A DNA stretch of 22,357 nucleotides, taken from the IMG/VR virus record IMGVR_UViG_3300037245_000561, positions 1 to 22,357 of that record; one strand, 5' to 3'. A program made the position numbers and the translations under genes. Of the stretch, positions 13,796 through 21,865 are shown piece after piece. The stretch comes from a virus. Under the pieces are notes generated by a model that saw only the letters and a list, made by a program, of their open reading frames with translations, was not told the origin of the DNA and made no database searches. Position 1 is the stretch's first letter. The number at the start of each line of letters is the position of its first letter.

Positions 13796-16066
13796 TTATG
13801 CTTGCGATGTTACAAAACATCTACAGTTAATAACATTGCCCGCACTAGCACTAGGGTCAAGCGGATACATAATTGTTTCACCATTGTTAAAACCAGTATC
13901 AATTTTAGCGACCTCTTGATCTAACGATGTGTGAGGGAAATCAGAGTCGCTTGCATTCCTAACTTTTTTATCGTCAGCCGTTTGCCATTTGATCTTAGTA
14001 ATACCATTGGTTTTATAAATATTCATTCTTGTCTGAGAATGTATTGAATTTGATTCTGTCGTTGCAATAGTCTTAGAATTAATTCTTCCTGTATAAACTT
14101 TGTTGACTTCTTTCTTTACTAACTTAGCCGTAGCAGCAGTTCCAAGGCCTTGCTTCGTTGCTTTTTCGATTGCTTTAGATATAGCACTTCTAGCTGAGTT
14201 GAAAGTAGTTGTGTTTATAGATTTTATTTGTTTGACTCGTGATCTGAAAACAGTTTTCATTTGGGGAGATGTAACTTCCCAATCTCCAACACCATCAGTA
14301 AGCTCTATGCTCAAAACCTCAGCTTCTTTTTCAGCCATAATTATATACTCAGGCAACACTGCCTTTCCTAACCGTATATTCTCTGCTGCTTTAAAGCTTG
14401 TCAATTTTATTGGGTCTGGTTGGTTGTCTGCTTTGATTACTTTTACCGACTTATTGGCACTCGCCCATTTATCTACTTCGTCTAATATAAGATTTCTTTG
14501 CTCTCTTAGGTAGTTGTTTATTACTTTATGGAACTTTTTTTCGTCAGGTATTAAGACTTGATCTAAGTAAGCTGACTTCAATTGCTCTATCAATTCCGCA
14601 TTCTTGGCTAATTTCCCAATGTCTAGCATCGCAGCTTCCACTGGTTCGATAGGTTCTGATTCTTCCTCAGTTGGAGTAGCGGCAGATGTAGGTTCCATTT
14701 CTGGGTCAGAAACGGGGTCAGGTTCGGGCTCTAACATCACTTGGTCGGCAGGTTTCAAAGATCCTTGCACTAATGCAGTTTGTAACCAGGGGTATTGAGC
14801 TATTGATAAGTTAAGCTCTAGCCGTTCATTTATTTCTGAAACAGGCACGAACAACTCTGCTAACTTTTTAGCTTGCTCTAACTTTTCAGTGAAATCTTGT
14901 GCAAGAGCCATCACTAGAGAGTAGTCAGTTTCTAATTTAAACCTACCGCCTTCAGCAAACTTGACCCACTGATTAGTGAACGCTCGCATGATACGTTGGT
15001 CTAAAGGTACCAATGTATTTTGCCAAAATGATTTATCAGCAGCTTTAGAAGTTGCAAAGTTAATATCTTCGTAGACACCGATGTTAAACTTAGGTACTCC
15101 ATAAGCTGCTAGTACTTCTTCCCTAGTCCATTTACGCTGCTCAATAAATTCCATGTCCTTGTGAGACTGTTGGAACATCTGATACTTCACTCCGGAATGT
15201 AATAGAGCTATTTTACCAGCGTTGTCTTGCCCAGAATACTTTTCTTCGAAACTTTCTTTTATCTCTCGCCCAACTTCAGGCTGTAATTCAGCGTCAGATT
15301 CCAATACACCACCTAAGCTCGCATTGTTATCAAAGAATCTTTCGTTCAATGTCTGTGCTTTGAAATCTTGCCTTAAGCCTAACCTAGCCGCCCATATAGG
15401 GCTCTGTCCCCTCAATGGATGTGTCGGATCAACTAAATGTATTCTGATAACTTCATGAGGCTTGTATAGAATAGGAGGCTTTGTTTCATCGGGCCAGAAC
15501 TTCCAACCCAATAAAGTTATACCATCCGATTTATCTACGATAGGAGTTACGAACTCATCACTGAATGGATAAAGCTCTTTAGGGATTTCCCCGCGCCTTA
15601 AATCTACTGGTCTATCAGTGAGAGATTCAGCGAAAATAAAACACTGGCCCCCTTTAGTTTTTGGAGTAGGTAACTGTAAATTTAGAATAACATTCTCCCA
15701 AAAAGTAGCACCTTCCATCAATGGGTTGGGGTTTTCGAGTAATGTTAATATAGGATTCTCGTCAATGAGTTCTTTTTCTGGGGTATTCCTAACGTCAAGA
15801 ACTCTAGGTAGCGGTATTAAATTTGTCGTGATAGCACTTACAGCAGCATAAACCCATACATTATTAGCATAAGGATTTGCCATTTGCTCTTTGTTATCGT
15901 TTATTCTGAAGGAAGGGGTGAAGAAATTAGGTTCGCCGTTTGGGAAAATTGACCCGGCTTGCTTTGCAATTGTAGCTGTTATTTCTCTAAACATTGAGGC
16001 GGACATTGCTGCGGGAGCATCTGAGCCTTTTTTGTCTCTAAGAGGGTAAGTTTTAAATTCTTTCAT
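13796..16066 (-). CDS. Portal protein fused to a MuF-type minor head domain
   Basis: The protein has 756 residues. The portal part covers about 60-430: WVYAAVSAITTNL at 71-83, ENPNPLM, a central LHSGVKYQMF, and TREEVLAAYGVPKFNIG (314-330), the canonical HK97-type portal motif. A proline-glutamate linker (445-478) follows. The C-terminal part (about 490-756) ends with KWQTADDKKVR, HTSLDQEVA, then YPLDPSASAGNVINCRC, the hallmark of Mu gpF-like head morphogenesis proteins. In most phages these are separate genes. The portal dodecamer is the DNA channel, and MuF domains are small-copy head proteins that may be ejected. Its ATG overlaps the terminase stop (ATGA). Confidence 0.9.
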   Translation of the reverse strand: MKEFKTYPLRDKKGSDAPAAMSASMFREITATIAKQAGSIFPNGEPNFFTPSFRINDNKEQMANPYANNVWVYAAVSAITTNLIPLPRVLDVRNTPEKELIDENPILTLLENPNPLMEGATFWENVILNLQLPTPKTKGGQCFIFAESLTDRPVDLRRGEIPKELYPFSDEFVTPIVDKSDGITLLGWKFWPDETKPPILYKPHEVIRIHLVDPTHPLRGQSPIWAARLGLRQDFKAQTLNERFFDNNASLGGVLESDAELQPEVGREIKESFEEKYSGQDNAGKIALLHSGVKYQMFQQSHKDMEFIEQRKWTREEVLAAYGVPKFNIGVYEDINFATSKAADKSFWQNTLVPLDQRIMRAFTNQWVKFAEGGRFKLETDYSLVMALAQDFTEKLEQAKKLAELFVPVSEINERLELNLSIAQYPWLQTALVQGSLKPADQVMLEPEPDPVSDPEMEPTSAATPTEEESEPIEPVEAAMLDIGKLAKNAELIEQLKSAYLDQVLIPDEKKFHKVINNYLREQRNLILDEVDKWASANKSVKVIKADNQPDPIKLTSFKAAENIRLGKAVLPEYIIMAEKEAEVLSIELTDGVGDWEVTSPQMKTVFRSRVKQIKSINTTTFNSARSAISKAIEKATKQGLGTAATAKLVKKEVNKVYTGRINSKTIATTESNSIHSQTRMNIYKTNGITKIKWQTADDKKVRNASDSDFPHTSLDQEVAKIDTGFNNGETIMYPLDPSASAGNVINCRCFVTSQA

Positions 16067-17640
16067 ATTATATAACTCTTCTTTTTCTGTTTACGGCATT
16101 GCCATGCGATACCCCACGCTATAATGGAGTCATCATGTTGCCCTTTATCGGCTTCGTACCTTCCGCCGTTATCAACGAAAGTTTTGCACTCAGCCAAGAA
16201 TAATGCGTCATTGACTTGCATATATCTTTGCTCAAGTGCTTCATTAAGGCCATCAAGAAGCAGAGGCCTAGTAGAAGCATTAGTATGCCACCCAGGACGG
16301 TTCTCAGTTTTTTGTTGGCTGTACTTATCTTTATCAAGAGGTCTTTTCCTGTAAAAAACATTCTTGTAATGTAATGTATTGAGCACTGTGTTCATTACAG
16401 AGTGACCGTGGTTGTTTATTTCGCAAGCGAACATCGCACCATTGTAGTCTTTGCAGAGAGTTATACATTTTCTTGCAAATACCTCTGGCCTCCAACGACC
16501 TCTTAAAACTGCAACCTGCTTACCAGATTCTTTTTCTATTATGCCACAGACACTCATATCAGAATTAGCATTACCTTCTGACGTATCTGCTCCGGCACAA
16601 TATTCTACATTGGGCTTTGGTCTTTCCCAAATAAGTAAATTATCGCCTTCGGTCAATGGTTTATTTAAATTTTTCATTAACCCGTCTATCATTTGCGGGT
16701 CGAAGAAGCTTTGGCCTCTTACTAAGAATGCTTGAACCCATGTCTCAGGATATTCTTGTAAGAATAGTTTTTTCAACTCATTAGACTTATCAGCGCGCCA
16801 TATCATCTGAGCCATTGAGAGGTCGTACTCGTTCATAATTTCACGTTCTTCTTGAGTTACGGTATCCAACCATTCTTCTTCTTGGAGTTGGGTTGGGAGT
16901 ATAACATTCTCAGGATCTAACCACCATGGATAAAATAGCGGTATCCATTGATTGCCACCTTCCATTGCTTCTTTATATTTTTCGTAGAACCACCCTTGAG
17001 CACCGTCAGCAGTGGTTTCTAAAACTACTTCCCCATGTCTCGCAGCTTCAGTCACACCGGCCATTAAGTTATCAATGGTATCATAGTCACCTGCCCAACG
17101 ACTTACTTCAGAACCATGGGCCCTGTATATGTTATCGCCACGAGCGAAAGAACGTGAGCCTGCTGTACCTATGTGAAAGTATGTATTGATGGCGGGGATT
17201 TCGATAGCGACTTTAGAGTCCATTATTTTATGCTTCAACTGAGGATCTAACTTAGCCATCAGGTTGACCATGCGGAATATTGATTTAGTGTTGGGGATAG
17301 TGTCCGCTAGGGTCACGCATGTAGTATTTGGCATTGTAGTGACTACCCTATATGATAGGGCTTGTTCCCATGTTGTCATCCCCATTCTTCTGGATTTGAG
17401 TAACAAATAGCGGGCTTTTTTACCTGCTGCTAAGGCCTCTTCTTTTCTTTGCTGATGTAACAACTGAACTTTTTTAGCTTTGAGGTTAACAATATTAGAG
17501 TGTAGGTTCTTTATCCTAATGCGGTTACTTAAAAATCTTTCGAGGGTTAGAGCCCCGGCTCCTGTAGTGTCTAAATGTACGTCAAGCATCTCCAACCATC
17601 TATTACCAGACATAGCATAAGGAGAGGCAGCAGCTATCAC
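16063..17640 (-). CDS. Terminase large subunit
   Basis: The protein has 525 residues. The ATPase half has a Walker-A-like KSRRMGMTT (82-90), a hydrophobic-acidic Walker-B region IYRAHGSEVSRW (171-182, E178) and a coupling motif VVLETTADG (205-213). The nuclease half has GADTSEG (D352), CEINNHGHSV (E407) and GQHDDSIIAWG (D503-D504), the RNase-H-like triad. Together these drive DNA packaging into the prohead and cut the concatemer. Start is GTG at 17640 preceded by AGAGG; the alternative ATG at 17616 lacks a ribosome site. It overlaps the DUF5675 stop by one base (TAGTG) and the portal start by four. Confidence 0.95.
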   Translation of the reverse strand: MIAAASPYAMSGNRWLEMLDVHLDTTGAGALTLERFLSNRIRIKNLHSNIVNLKAKKVQLLHQQRKEEALAAGKKARYLLLKSRRMGMTTWEQALSYRVVTTMPNTTCVTLADTIPNTKSIFRMVNLMAKLDPQLKHKIMDSKVAIEIPAINTYFHIGTAGSRSFARGDNIYRAHGSEVSRWAGDYDTIDNLMAGVTEAARHGEVVLETTADGAQGWFYEKYKEAMEGGNQWIPLFYPWWLDPENVILPTQLQEEEWLDTVTQEEREIMNEYDLSMAQMIWRADKSNELKKLFLQEYPETWVQAFLVRGQSFFDPQMIDGLMKNLNKPLTEGDNLLIWERPKPNVEYCAGADTSEGNANSDMSVCGIIEKESGKQVAVLRGRWRPEVFARKCITLCKDYNGAMFACEINNHGHSVMNTVLNTLHYKNVFYRKRPLDKDKYSQQKTENRPGWHTNASTRPLLLDGLNEALEQRYMQVNDALFLAECKTFVDNGGRYEADKGQHDDSIIAWGIAWQCRKQKKKSYII

Positions 17641-18050
17641 TAATATGCCTCTGTGATAGTCAAGTTTAGTTCGTCGGAATCTTCTGCCATCTCTAAGAAC
17701 TTTTTGAATGTAGTGCCTGAATTAAGGACTGCTCTGTTTCCTTTCAGTTTGCCGAAATACTGTGCAACAAGTATACACCCTCTTGTGTGTGATACAACAT
17801 TTCCCCCATGGAACAAAACATAGGTTCTATTGGGGACGTTTGAGACTGCCCATGTTGCTTTATATTTGGGTGACTGAAATTTGGTACAGGTGTATTGTCC
17901 TGCGGGTATTGAGGATCTTCCAACTGCATTCTCCCTGTCAGGCGGTTCTAAAGTTACGCATAAAACCTTACCGTTAAATACTAGAACGCCAAACGTACCT
18001 TCTGTCTGGTGATCTTCAACTCTTATTAATCTTAGAGTAGCTATTCTCAT
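17640..18050 (-). CDS. DUF5675 family protein
   Basis: The protein has 136 residues. Matches to the DUF5675 outline are: TEGTFGVLVFNGKVLCVTLEPPDR (16-39), SIPAGQYTCT (47-56), VPNRTYVLFHGGN (72-84) with the conserved HxGN, and TRGCILVAQYFG (89-100) with a conserved GCI. The family is of unknown function. Its conserved His and Cys are reminiscent of cell-wall transpeptidase-like folds, so a lysis role is possible but unproven. It sits between the small and large terminase genes, an unusual place. A promoter-like element lies directly upstream and no ribosome site is seen before ATG 18050. Confidence 0.8.
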   Translation of the reverse strand: MRIATLRLIRVEDHQTEGTFGVLVFNGKVLCVTLEPPDRENAVGRSSIPAGQYTCTKFQSPKYKATWAVSNVPNRTYVLFHGGNVVSHTRGCILVAQYFGKLKGNRAVLNSGTTFKKFLEMAEDSDELNLTITEAY

Positions 18051-18056
18051 ACTATT

Positions 18057-18085
18057 ATGGTAGTCAGTTTAAGGTTAAAAGTCAA
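18057..18085 (-). promoter_or_regulatory. Sigma-70-like promoter candidate before the DUF5675 gene
   Basis: TTGACT (18085-18080) is followed after 17 bases by TACCAT (18062-18057), which matches the -35 well and the -10 in four of six bases. The predicted start would fall about one base before the ATG at 18050, giving a leaderless or nearly leaderless message. That fits the absence of a ribosome site, but it could be chance in AT-rich DNA. Confidence 0.35.
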
Positions 18086-18091
18086 GTGGTA

Positions 18092-18250
18092 TTATTTTAC
18101 ATTGCCTTTGTGTATATGCACTTTGAACGCTCTGAGGCCTTGGCCTACAGGTATACACTTGGGCTTTGGGGTTGTGCACGGGTCTTTCATTCCGCCTCTT
18201 TGCTGTTGGCCGTTGTTCAGCCATTTACTAATTATTTTTATTAAGTTCAA
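18092..18250 (-). CDS. Small TTG-initiated ORF, 52 residues, between terminase genes
   Basis: TTG at 18250-18248 is preceded by a strong AAGGAGGA five bases upstream that overlaps the terminase small-subunit stop. The frame runs 52 codons to TAA at 18094-18092. The protein is basic: M-NLIKIISKWLNN, a GG and CTTPKPKC segment, then GLRAFKVHIHKGNVK. A later in-frame ATG would give 32 residues and has a weaker purine stretch. It fills most of the 210-base gap between the TerS and DUF5675 genes. Function is unknown and no family is recognised. The ribosome site is the main evidence that it is real. Confidence 0.55.
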   Translation of the reverse strand: MNLIKIISKWLNNGQQQRGGMKDPCTTPKPKCIPVGQGLRAFKVHIHKGNVK

Positions 18251-18260
18251 AACTTCCTCC

Positions 18261-18824
18261 TTATGATATCATCTTTTGGTTAGGGGGCATTCCTTCAGTT
18301 GGCCTTATTACAGCTACTTGTTCGGAGATGTCTGTAATAAAAAGTTTGAGAGTTTCGGGATCTTTGATATAACGTACCGCAGCGTCGAACACCACACGAG
18401 TGATATTGTCGATCATCGTATGATTAACTTCGACCTTAATCTCTTTGCCATACTCATCACGATACTTTCTTTCTAATAGGAACTGTGCAGCTTTAGATAT
18501 AGTAGAAGACACCTTCTTAGGGTTGTCCTGCATCAATGTCTTAAGTAGTCGCCTCTTGTTATCAGCTCTGTGGTAATCAACTTCATAGGCAAAGTTACAG
18601 TAGTTAGTCTTATACCAATGCTGCACTCTCTGTGGCGGAAGTCTTACTATGTTGGCAACGTCAGTTAAGTTTGCACCTAACTGTACATGTAACATAATGT
18701 CTTTTATAATCTCTGGTGTGAAGCCTTGCAATGCCTGTTCCGACGACTCTGGATAGTAGAGTTTAGTGTCTTCAACAGGAAGCTCATTGATCGTTCGTTC
18801 TGGTAGTGGTTCAGCTTCTTCCAT
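18261..18824 (-). CDS. Probable terminase small subunit
   Basis: The protein has 187 residues. A helix-turn-helix-like segment occupies about 51-73 (GANLTDVANIVRLPPQRVQHWYK), followed by a long helical region (ADNKRRLLKTLMQDNPKKVSS and AAQFLLERKYRDEYGK). This is the usual layout of small terminases: N-terminal DNA-binding domain and central oligomerisation helices. It recognises the packaging site and presents DNA to TerL. It is the first packaging gene after the modification cassette. It starts 6 bases after the FolE stop, without a good ribosome site, so coupling to FolE translation is possible. The assignment rests on HTH plus position. Confidence 0.7.
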   Translation of the reverse strand: MEEAEPLPERTINELPVEDTKLYYPESSEQALQGFTPEIIKDIMLHVQLGANLTDVANIVRLPPQRVQHWYKTNYCNFAYEVDYHRADNKRRLLKTLMQDNPKKVSSTISKAAQFLLERKYRDEYGKEIKVEVNHTMIDNITRVVFDAAVRYIKDPETLKLFITDISEQVAVIRPTEGMPPNQKMIS

Positions 18825-18830
18825 AGTGTT

Positions 18831-19715
18831 TTATTTTATTAATGCGTTAAACTCTTGTCTCAAGTCTGGTTGCTTAAAAGCCCCTCTTAGCGCAGATGTG
18901 ATCATAGATCTGTTTTGCTTACCTACTCCTCTTGCGCACATGCAATGATGCTTCGCTTCGATAACTACCATTGCAGACTCGCATCCGTCAATGTGTTCGG
19001 TGATAGCATTAGCAACTTGATCAGTTAGCTGTTCTTGTATCTGCAATCGTCTCGCATAGACATCTACCAGCCTTGCTAACTTAGACAAGCCAACTACCTT
19101 ACCGTTAGGTATGTAACCTATGTGAACTTTACCAAAGAAAGGTAGCATGTGATGTTCACACATACTGTAGAACTCTATGTCTTTACATATTACGAGAGAT
19201 GTATTATCAGAAGAGAACACTGTGCCTAGGACATCTTTGGCTTTTTGATTGTATCCTGAGTAGAGTTCTTTCCATGACTTAACTACACGCTTAGGTGTAT
19301 CTAACAAGCCTTCTCTTGTTGGGTCTTCCCCTATGTGTTGTAGATAGCGAGTTATGGTAGACATGGCATCACCATCTTTGCCTTCATGCTCCCATGGGAA
19401 TACAAGCCAATGCCCGTCAGCCTTAGTGCATCCCCAAAACTTTTTATCGGGATACATCTTCATCCATTTCTTTTCAGTAGCTCCTGAGTCTATAATGTCG
19501 TCAACTATTACATTGCACTCATGTGCATGCTGAACCATTACAGCTTTGCCCATTACATGTAAGAGCATAGCGATGTATGTACCGCCTCTAGGGACACCAT
19601 ACACTTTAGTCTCAGGAGGTAACTCCCAATAGTCATTTATCTCATCTCTAAGATTGTCCCATGTAAGGTTTACGGTTGGTTTATTATCTTGTGTGTCTGT
19701 AGGCTTAGTCTCCAT
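18831..19715 (-). CDS. folE: GTP cyclohydrolase I with an N-terminal phosphoribosyltransferase domain
   Basis: The protein has 294 residues. FolE occupies about 116-294: [33 protein letters not shown] with zinc ligands C186 and H189, [23 protein letters not shown], and [15 protein letters not shown] with C258. FolE turns GTP into dihydroneopterin triphosphate, the first step to preQ0. Residues 1-115 form a small type I phosphoribosyltransferase-like domain: [15 protein letters not shown], then the PRPP-binding [13 protein letters not shown] (69-81) and WLVFPWE, typical of purine PRTases. FolE proteins are normally 180-220 residues. The fusion may couple purine salvage to deazaguanine synthesis (inference). 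It overlaps QueE by 46 bases and has an AAGGAG site 11 bases upstream. Confidence 0.95.
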   Translation of the reverse strand: METKPTDTQDNKPTVNLTWDNLRDEINDYWELPPETKVYGVPRGGTYIAMLLHVMGKAVMVQHAHECNVIVDDIIDSGATEKKWMKMYPDKKFWGCTKADGHWLVFPWEHEGKDGDAMSTITRYLQHIGEDPTREGLLDTPKRVVKSWKELYSGYNQKAKDVLGTVFSSDNTSLVICKDIEFYSMCEHHMLPFFGKVHIGYIPNGKVVGLSKLARLVDVYARRLQIQEQLTDQVANAITEHIDGCESAMVVIEAKHHCMCARGVGKQNRSMITSALRGAFKQPDLRQEFNALIK

Positions 19716-20344
19716 GGAAGTCCTAGCTCCTTAACTTTTTGAATGGTTGCATTAGTGTTGAATAAGTTTATCTGAGCGTCTTGCTTGTCGATAGGTTGCA
19801 AGAAGCGTTGTATGCTGTGACTGCTTACTTTAACTATTACTTTATTAAAGTCCTCTGGTGTGATCTTTGGATTAGGGTGAGGGTACAATAACTTTAAGGT
19901 GGTTACATGTTGCCAATCTATTTTACATTCTTCTGGAGATAACTTAGGGCTACATGTTACGAAGTCTAGTATGCTTAGTATAGCAGGCTTGTTAACGGTG
20001 CCGTTAGTTTCGACTTGCGTGGTGAAACCTAACTCATGTAACTCTTTAACTAGGTCTACTAGGTCGGATTCTTGTTGTAACAAGGGCTCACCTCCAGACA
20101 GCACTACTAACATGTTAGTCTTGCCTCTTGTTAGATGTGCTACTTCGCCTACGACTTCGTGTACAGACATCTTCTCACCGTCAGTGAAGTCTGTGTCACA
20201 GAAGGGACACTTACTCTCTGCTTGGTCTTCGGGCTTACCAGACCACATGTTACATCCAGAGAAACGAATGAAGATGGCGGGACATCCTGCTGTCTCTCCT
20301 TCGCCTTGTATAGTGGGCCCGAATATTTCTTTAACTAATAACAT
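19670..20344 (-). CDS. queE: 7-carboxy-7-deazaguanine synthase (radical SAM), long-loop type
   Basis: The protein has 224 residues. It opens [28 protein letters not shown], the QueE signature. The iron-sulphur cysteines are C31, C46 and C49, a CX14CX2C spacing like the Burkholderia-type QueE rather than the usual CX3CX2C. SGGEPLLQ at 83-90 binds the methionine of SAM. The enzyme converts 6-carboxytetrahydropterin (from QueD) to 7-carboxy-7-deazaguanine, the substrate of QueC. ATG 20344 directly follows the upstream 64-residue gene's stop, and AAAGGA provides a ribosome site. Length is normal. Confidence 0.95.
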   Translation of the reverse strand: MLLVKEIFGPTIQGEGETAGCPAIFIRFSGCNMWSGKPEDQAESKCPFCDTDFTDGEKMSVHEVVGEVAHLTRGKTNMLVVLSGGEPLLQQESDLVDLVKELHELGFTTQVETNGTVNKPAILSILDFVTCSPKLSPEECKIDWQHVTTLKLLYPHPNPKITPEDFNKVIVKVSSHSIQRFLQPIDKQDAQINLFNTNATIQKVKELGLPWRLSLQTHKIINQP

Positions 20345-20345
20345 C

Positions 20346-20540
20346 TTATTTCAGTCCTTTGATGTAATCGACAACCGCGTCTACTATTGCTAATGACAAG
20401 CGGTACTCGTGCTTCTCTTGGACTTTGGGAATGTCTATCTTGTCTGAGATAGTCTTTGCAATCTTCTCGCGGAACTCTCCATCATCTAACTTCTTGAGGA
20501 CGTAGCCTAGTGCTATCTTCAGTGCGAATTTTTTAATCAT
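20346..20540 (-). CDS. Unknown 64-residue helical protein inside the que cluster
   Basis: A small lysine-rich helical protein: MIKKFALKIALGYVLKKLDDGEF, then DKIDIPKVQEKHEYRLSLAIVDAVVDY. It has no clear membrane segment, although the first 17 residues are amphipathic. An AGGAG ribosome site lies upstream of ATG 20540. It sits between QueD and QueE, so it is co-expressed with the preQ0 enzymes. I do not recognise it. A role as regulator or stabiliser of the pathway is only a guess. Confidence 0.7.
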   Translation of the reverse strand: MIKKFALKIALGYVLKKLDDGEFREKIAKTISDKIDIPKVQEKHEYRLSLAIVDAVVDYIKGLK

Positions 20541-20566
20541 GTTGTTACTCCTGGTTTGTGGGTTGG

Positions 20567-21010
20567 TTAATCTAATTCAACTTCTACGAAGCAGTTCTCA
20601 GTTTCCCACAGCACTATCTTGTATATCTCGACATCAGTGTCTTCGAACAGTCCAGGACATATAACATTAAGGAAGTGGTCTGCCATGTTCTCGGCAGTAG
20701 GGTTGGTAGACATGCCGTACTTCTTCTGCTTGTGTCCAATGAGCTTATCTAGCGCGTGAGCTACTTCTATATCATCGAAGAAGTAAATAAAGCCGTGATC
20801 CCACTTGTCTTGAATCCAATCGTTGCACTTAGCTTTAATGACTGAGAAGTCTATTACCCTACCTAACGTGTCTAGGGCAAGACCCTTCTTAGGCCTAGCA
20901 TGTATGTATATGATATAGTTGTGTCCGTGCATGTTATTGCACTTGGACTCGTGCTTGTGGACTCTATGTCCTGCACAGAACTGTAGTCTTCTAACTGCTG
21001 TGTATGCCAT
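20567..21010 (-). CDS. queD: 6-carboxy-5,6,7,8-tetrahydropterin synthase
   Basis: From ATG 21010 the protein has 147 residues. The family signature is clear: RLQFCAGHRVHKHESKC, then NNMHGHNY with zinc ligands H15, H28 and H30 and catalytic C24. Next come GRVIDFSVIK, a DHGFIYF segment, NPTAENMADHF and LWETENCFVEVEL. The enzyme turns dihydroneopterin triphosphate from FolE into carboxytetrahydropterin for QueE. The start at 21010, not an in-frame codon 30 bases upstream, is chosen because AGGAGA lies 8 bases before it. It overlaps the end of QueC by 20 bases. Length is slightly longer than the usual 120. Confidence 0.95.
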   Translation of the reverse strand: MAYTAVRRLQFCAGHRVHKHESKCNNMHGHNYIIYIHARPKKGLALDTLGRVIDFSVIKAKCNDWIQDKWDHGFIYFFDDIEVAHALDKLIGHKQKKYGMSTNPTAENMADHFLNVICPGLFEDTDVEIYKIVLWETENCFVEVELD

Positions 21011-21521
21011 GTATCTGTCTCCTCTCTTTGCAATTAACACAATCGCAAGTTAAATAGTTGTCTTTGTTATTGTAGCAGTTATATCCGTAGAACTGTAAAT
21101 CTTCCTTAAATAGGTAACGGAAGATGCGACGCTTAGTCCACCACATTACAGGAAACTTAACTTTGATGCCTAACAACCAGGCAAAGAGTTTGAGTGCTAT
21201 GTAATTAGAGTCGCCATACTTGTCACCTATGTATGTTGGGTTACGAGTACCCATGTATACGTGAGTGTAACCTTCTTGTTTAAGCCTTAATAGGAATAAG
21301 AAGTTGCGTCCAGGCATATCGGTTGTTCCCTGGCTAAGGCGATAGGTTTTTAATTTATGTGACTGCCGTGCTGTATACATAGCAGCAGCTTTATACTCTT
21401 TACCTTCATAGAGCTGTCCGTATTTGAAGAACACATATGCCGCTTCTACGTCCTTAACTCTTTCAGCTACCGCTATGCTATCGAAGCCTCCACTCATTAG
21501 GGTAGCTACCTTCTTAATCAT
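20991..21521 (-). CDS. queC: 7-cyano-7-deazaguanine (preQ0) synthase
   Basis: The protein has 176 residues. A PP-loop nucleotide-binding motif SGGFDS (10-15) opens the protein, PGRNFLFLL (70-78) follows, and the C-terminal zinc cysteines are C149, C159, C161 and C164 within NYLTCDCVNCKERR. QueC uses ATP to convert 7-carboxy-7-deazaguanine and ammonia to preQ0. It is shorter than bacterial QueC (about 220-230), with the loss in the middle. Key motifs remain, so it is likely active. Its ATG overlaps the upstream stop (ATGA), indicating coupling. It could be a diverged phage QueC, and no amidotransferase domain is attached. Confidence 0.92.
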   Translation of the reverse strand: MIKKVATLMSGGFDSIAVAERVKDVEAAYVFFKYGQLYEGKEYKAAAMYTARQSHKLKTYRLSQGTTDMPGRNFLFLLRLKQEGYTHVYMGTRNPTYIGDKYGDSNYIALKLFAWLLGIKVKFPVMWWTKRRIFRYLFKEDLQFYGYNCYNNKDNYLTCDCVNCKERRQIHGIHSS

Positions 21522-21865
21522 TTCAATACCTCTTTACCATAGGTTACATGGTAGTTGCTTAAGGGATAGTAGGGCTTCCATGCAAACTTACCAGTGTGAG
21601 TGAAGGAGTCAGTACCTACATGTATAGCATAGGCTATTCCAAACGTTGGACTTATTAAGAATGCTAACAGTACTGCCCATACGCTATGGACTACGCTATA
21701 CATGAACATCGACACACGGTCTACCTTAGTAGGGTTGAATGGTCGATTGACTATCTCGTTGTATAGGAGAGTTACATCTTGGACTAGCGAGCCTACTAAG
21801 AACATAGGGTCCTGCGTTATGAGTAAGCCAGTTACACCTATTGATGTATGATACATGATGTTCAT
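21518..21865 (-). CDS. Small membrane protein resembling YdjM/DUF457 metal-dependent hydrolases
   Basis: The protein has 115 residues with hydrophobic stretches (about 9-32 and 54-86). It carries the sparse histidine/aspartate pattern of the YdjM/DUF457 family: an early H-SIG, a middle SLVQD, VHSVWAV, then AIHVGTDSFTHTGKF and a PYYPLS tail, where H-x3-D and THxG would bind metal. Family members sit in the inner membrane and are poorly characterised. It is much shorter than full-length YdjM (about 200). It is coupled by ATGA overlaps to both DpdA and QueC, so it is probably part of the modification pathway, perhaps in import or membrane anchoring of precursors (guess). Confidence 0.6.
   Translation of the reverse strand: MNIMYHTSIGVTGLLITQDPMFLVGSLVQDVTLLYNEIVNRPFNPTKVDRVSMFMYSVVHSVWAVLLAFLISPTFGIAYAIHVGTDSFTHTGKFAWKPYYPLSNYHVTYGKEVLK

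Noticed and set aside
19899-20393. Plus-strand open frame of 164 codons
   Set aside because: It is antisense to queE, whose motifs are unmistakable; the plus-strand product has no recognisable domain.
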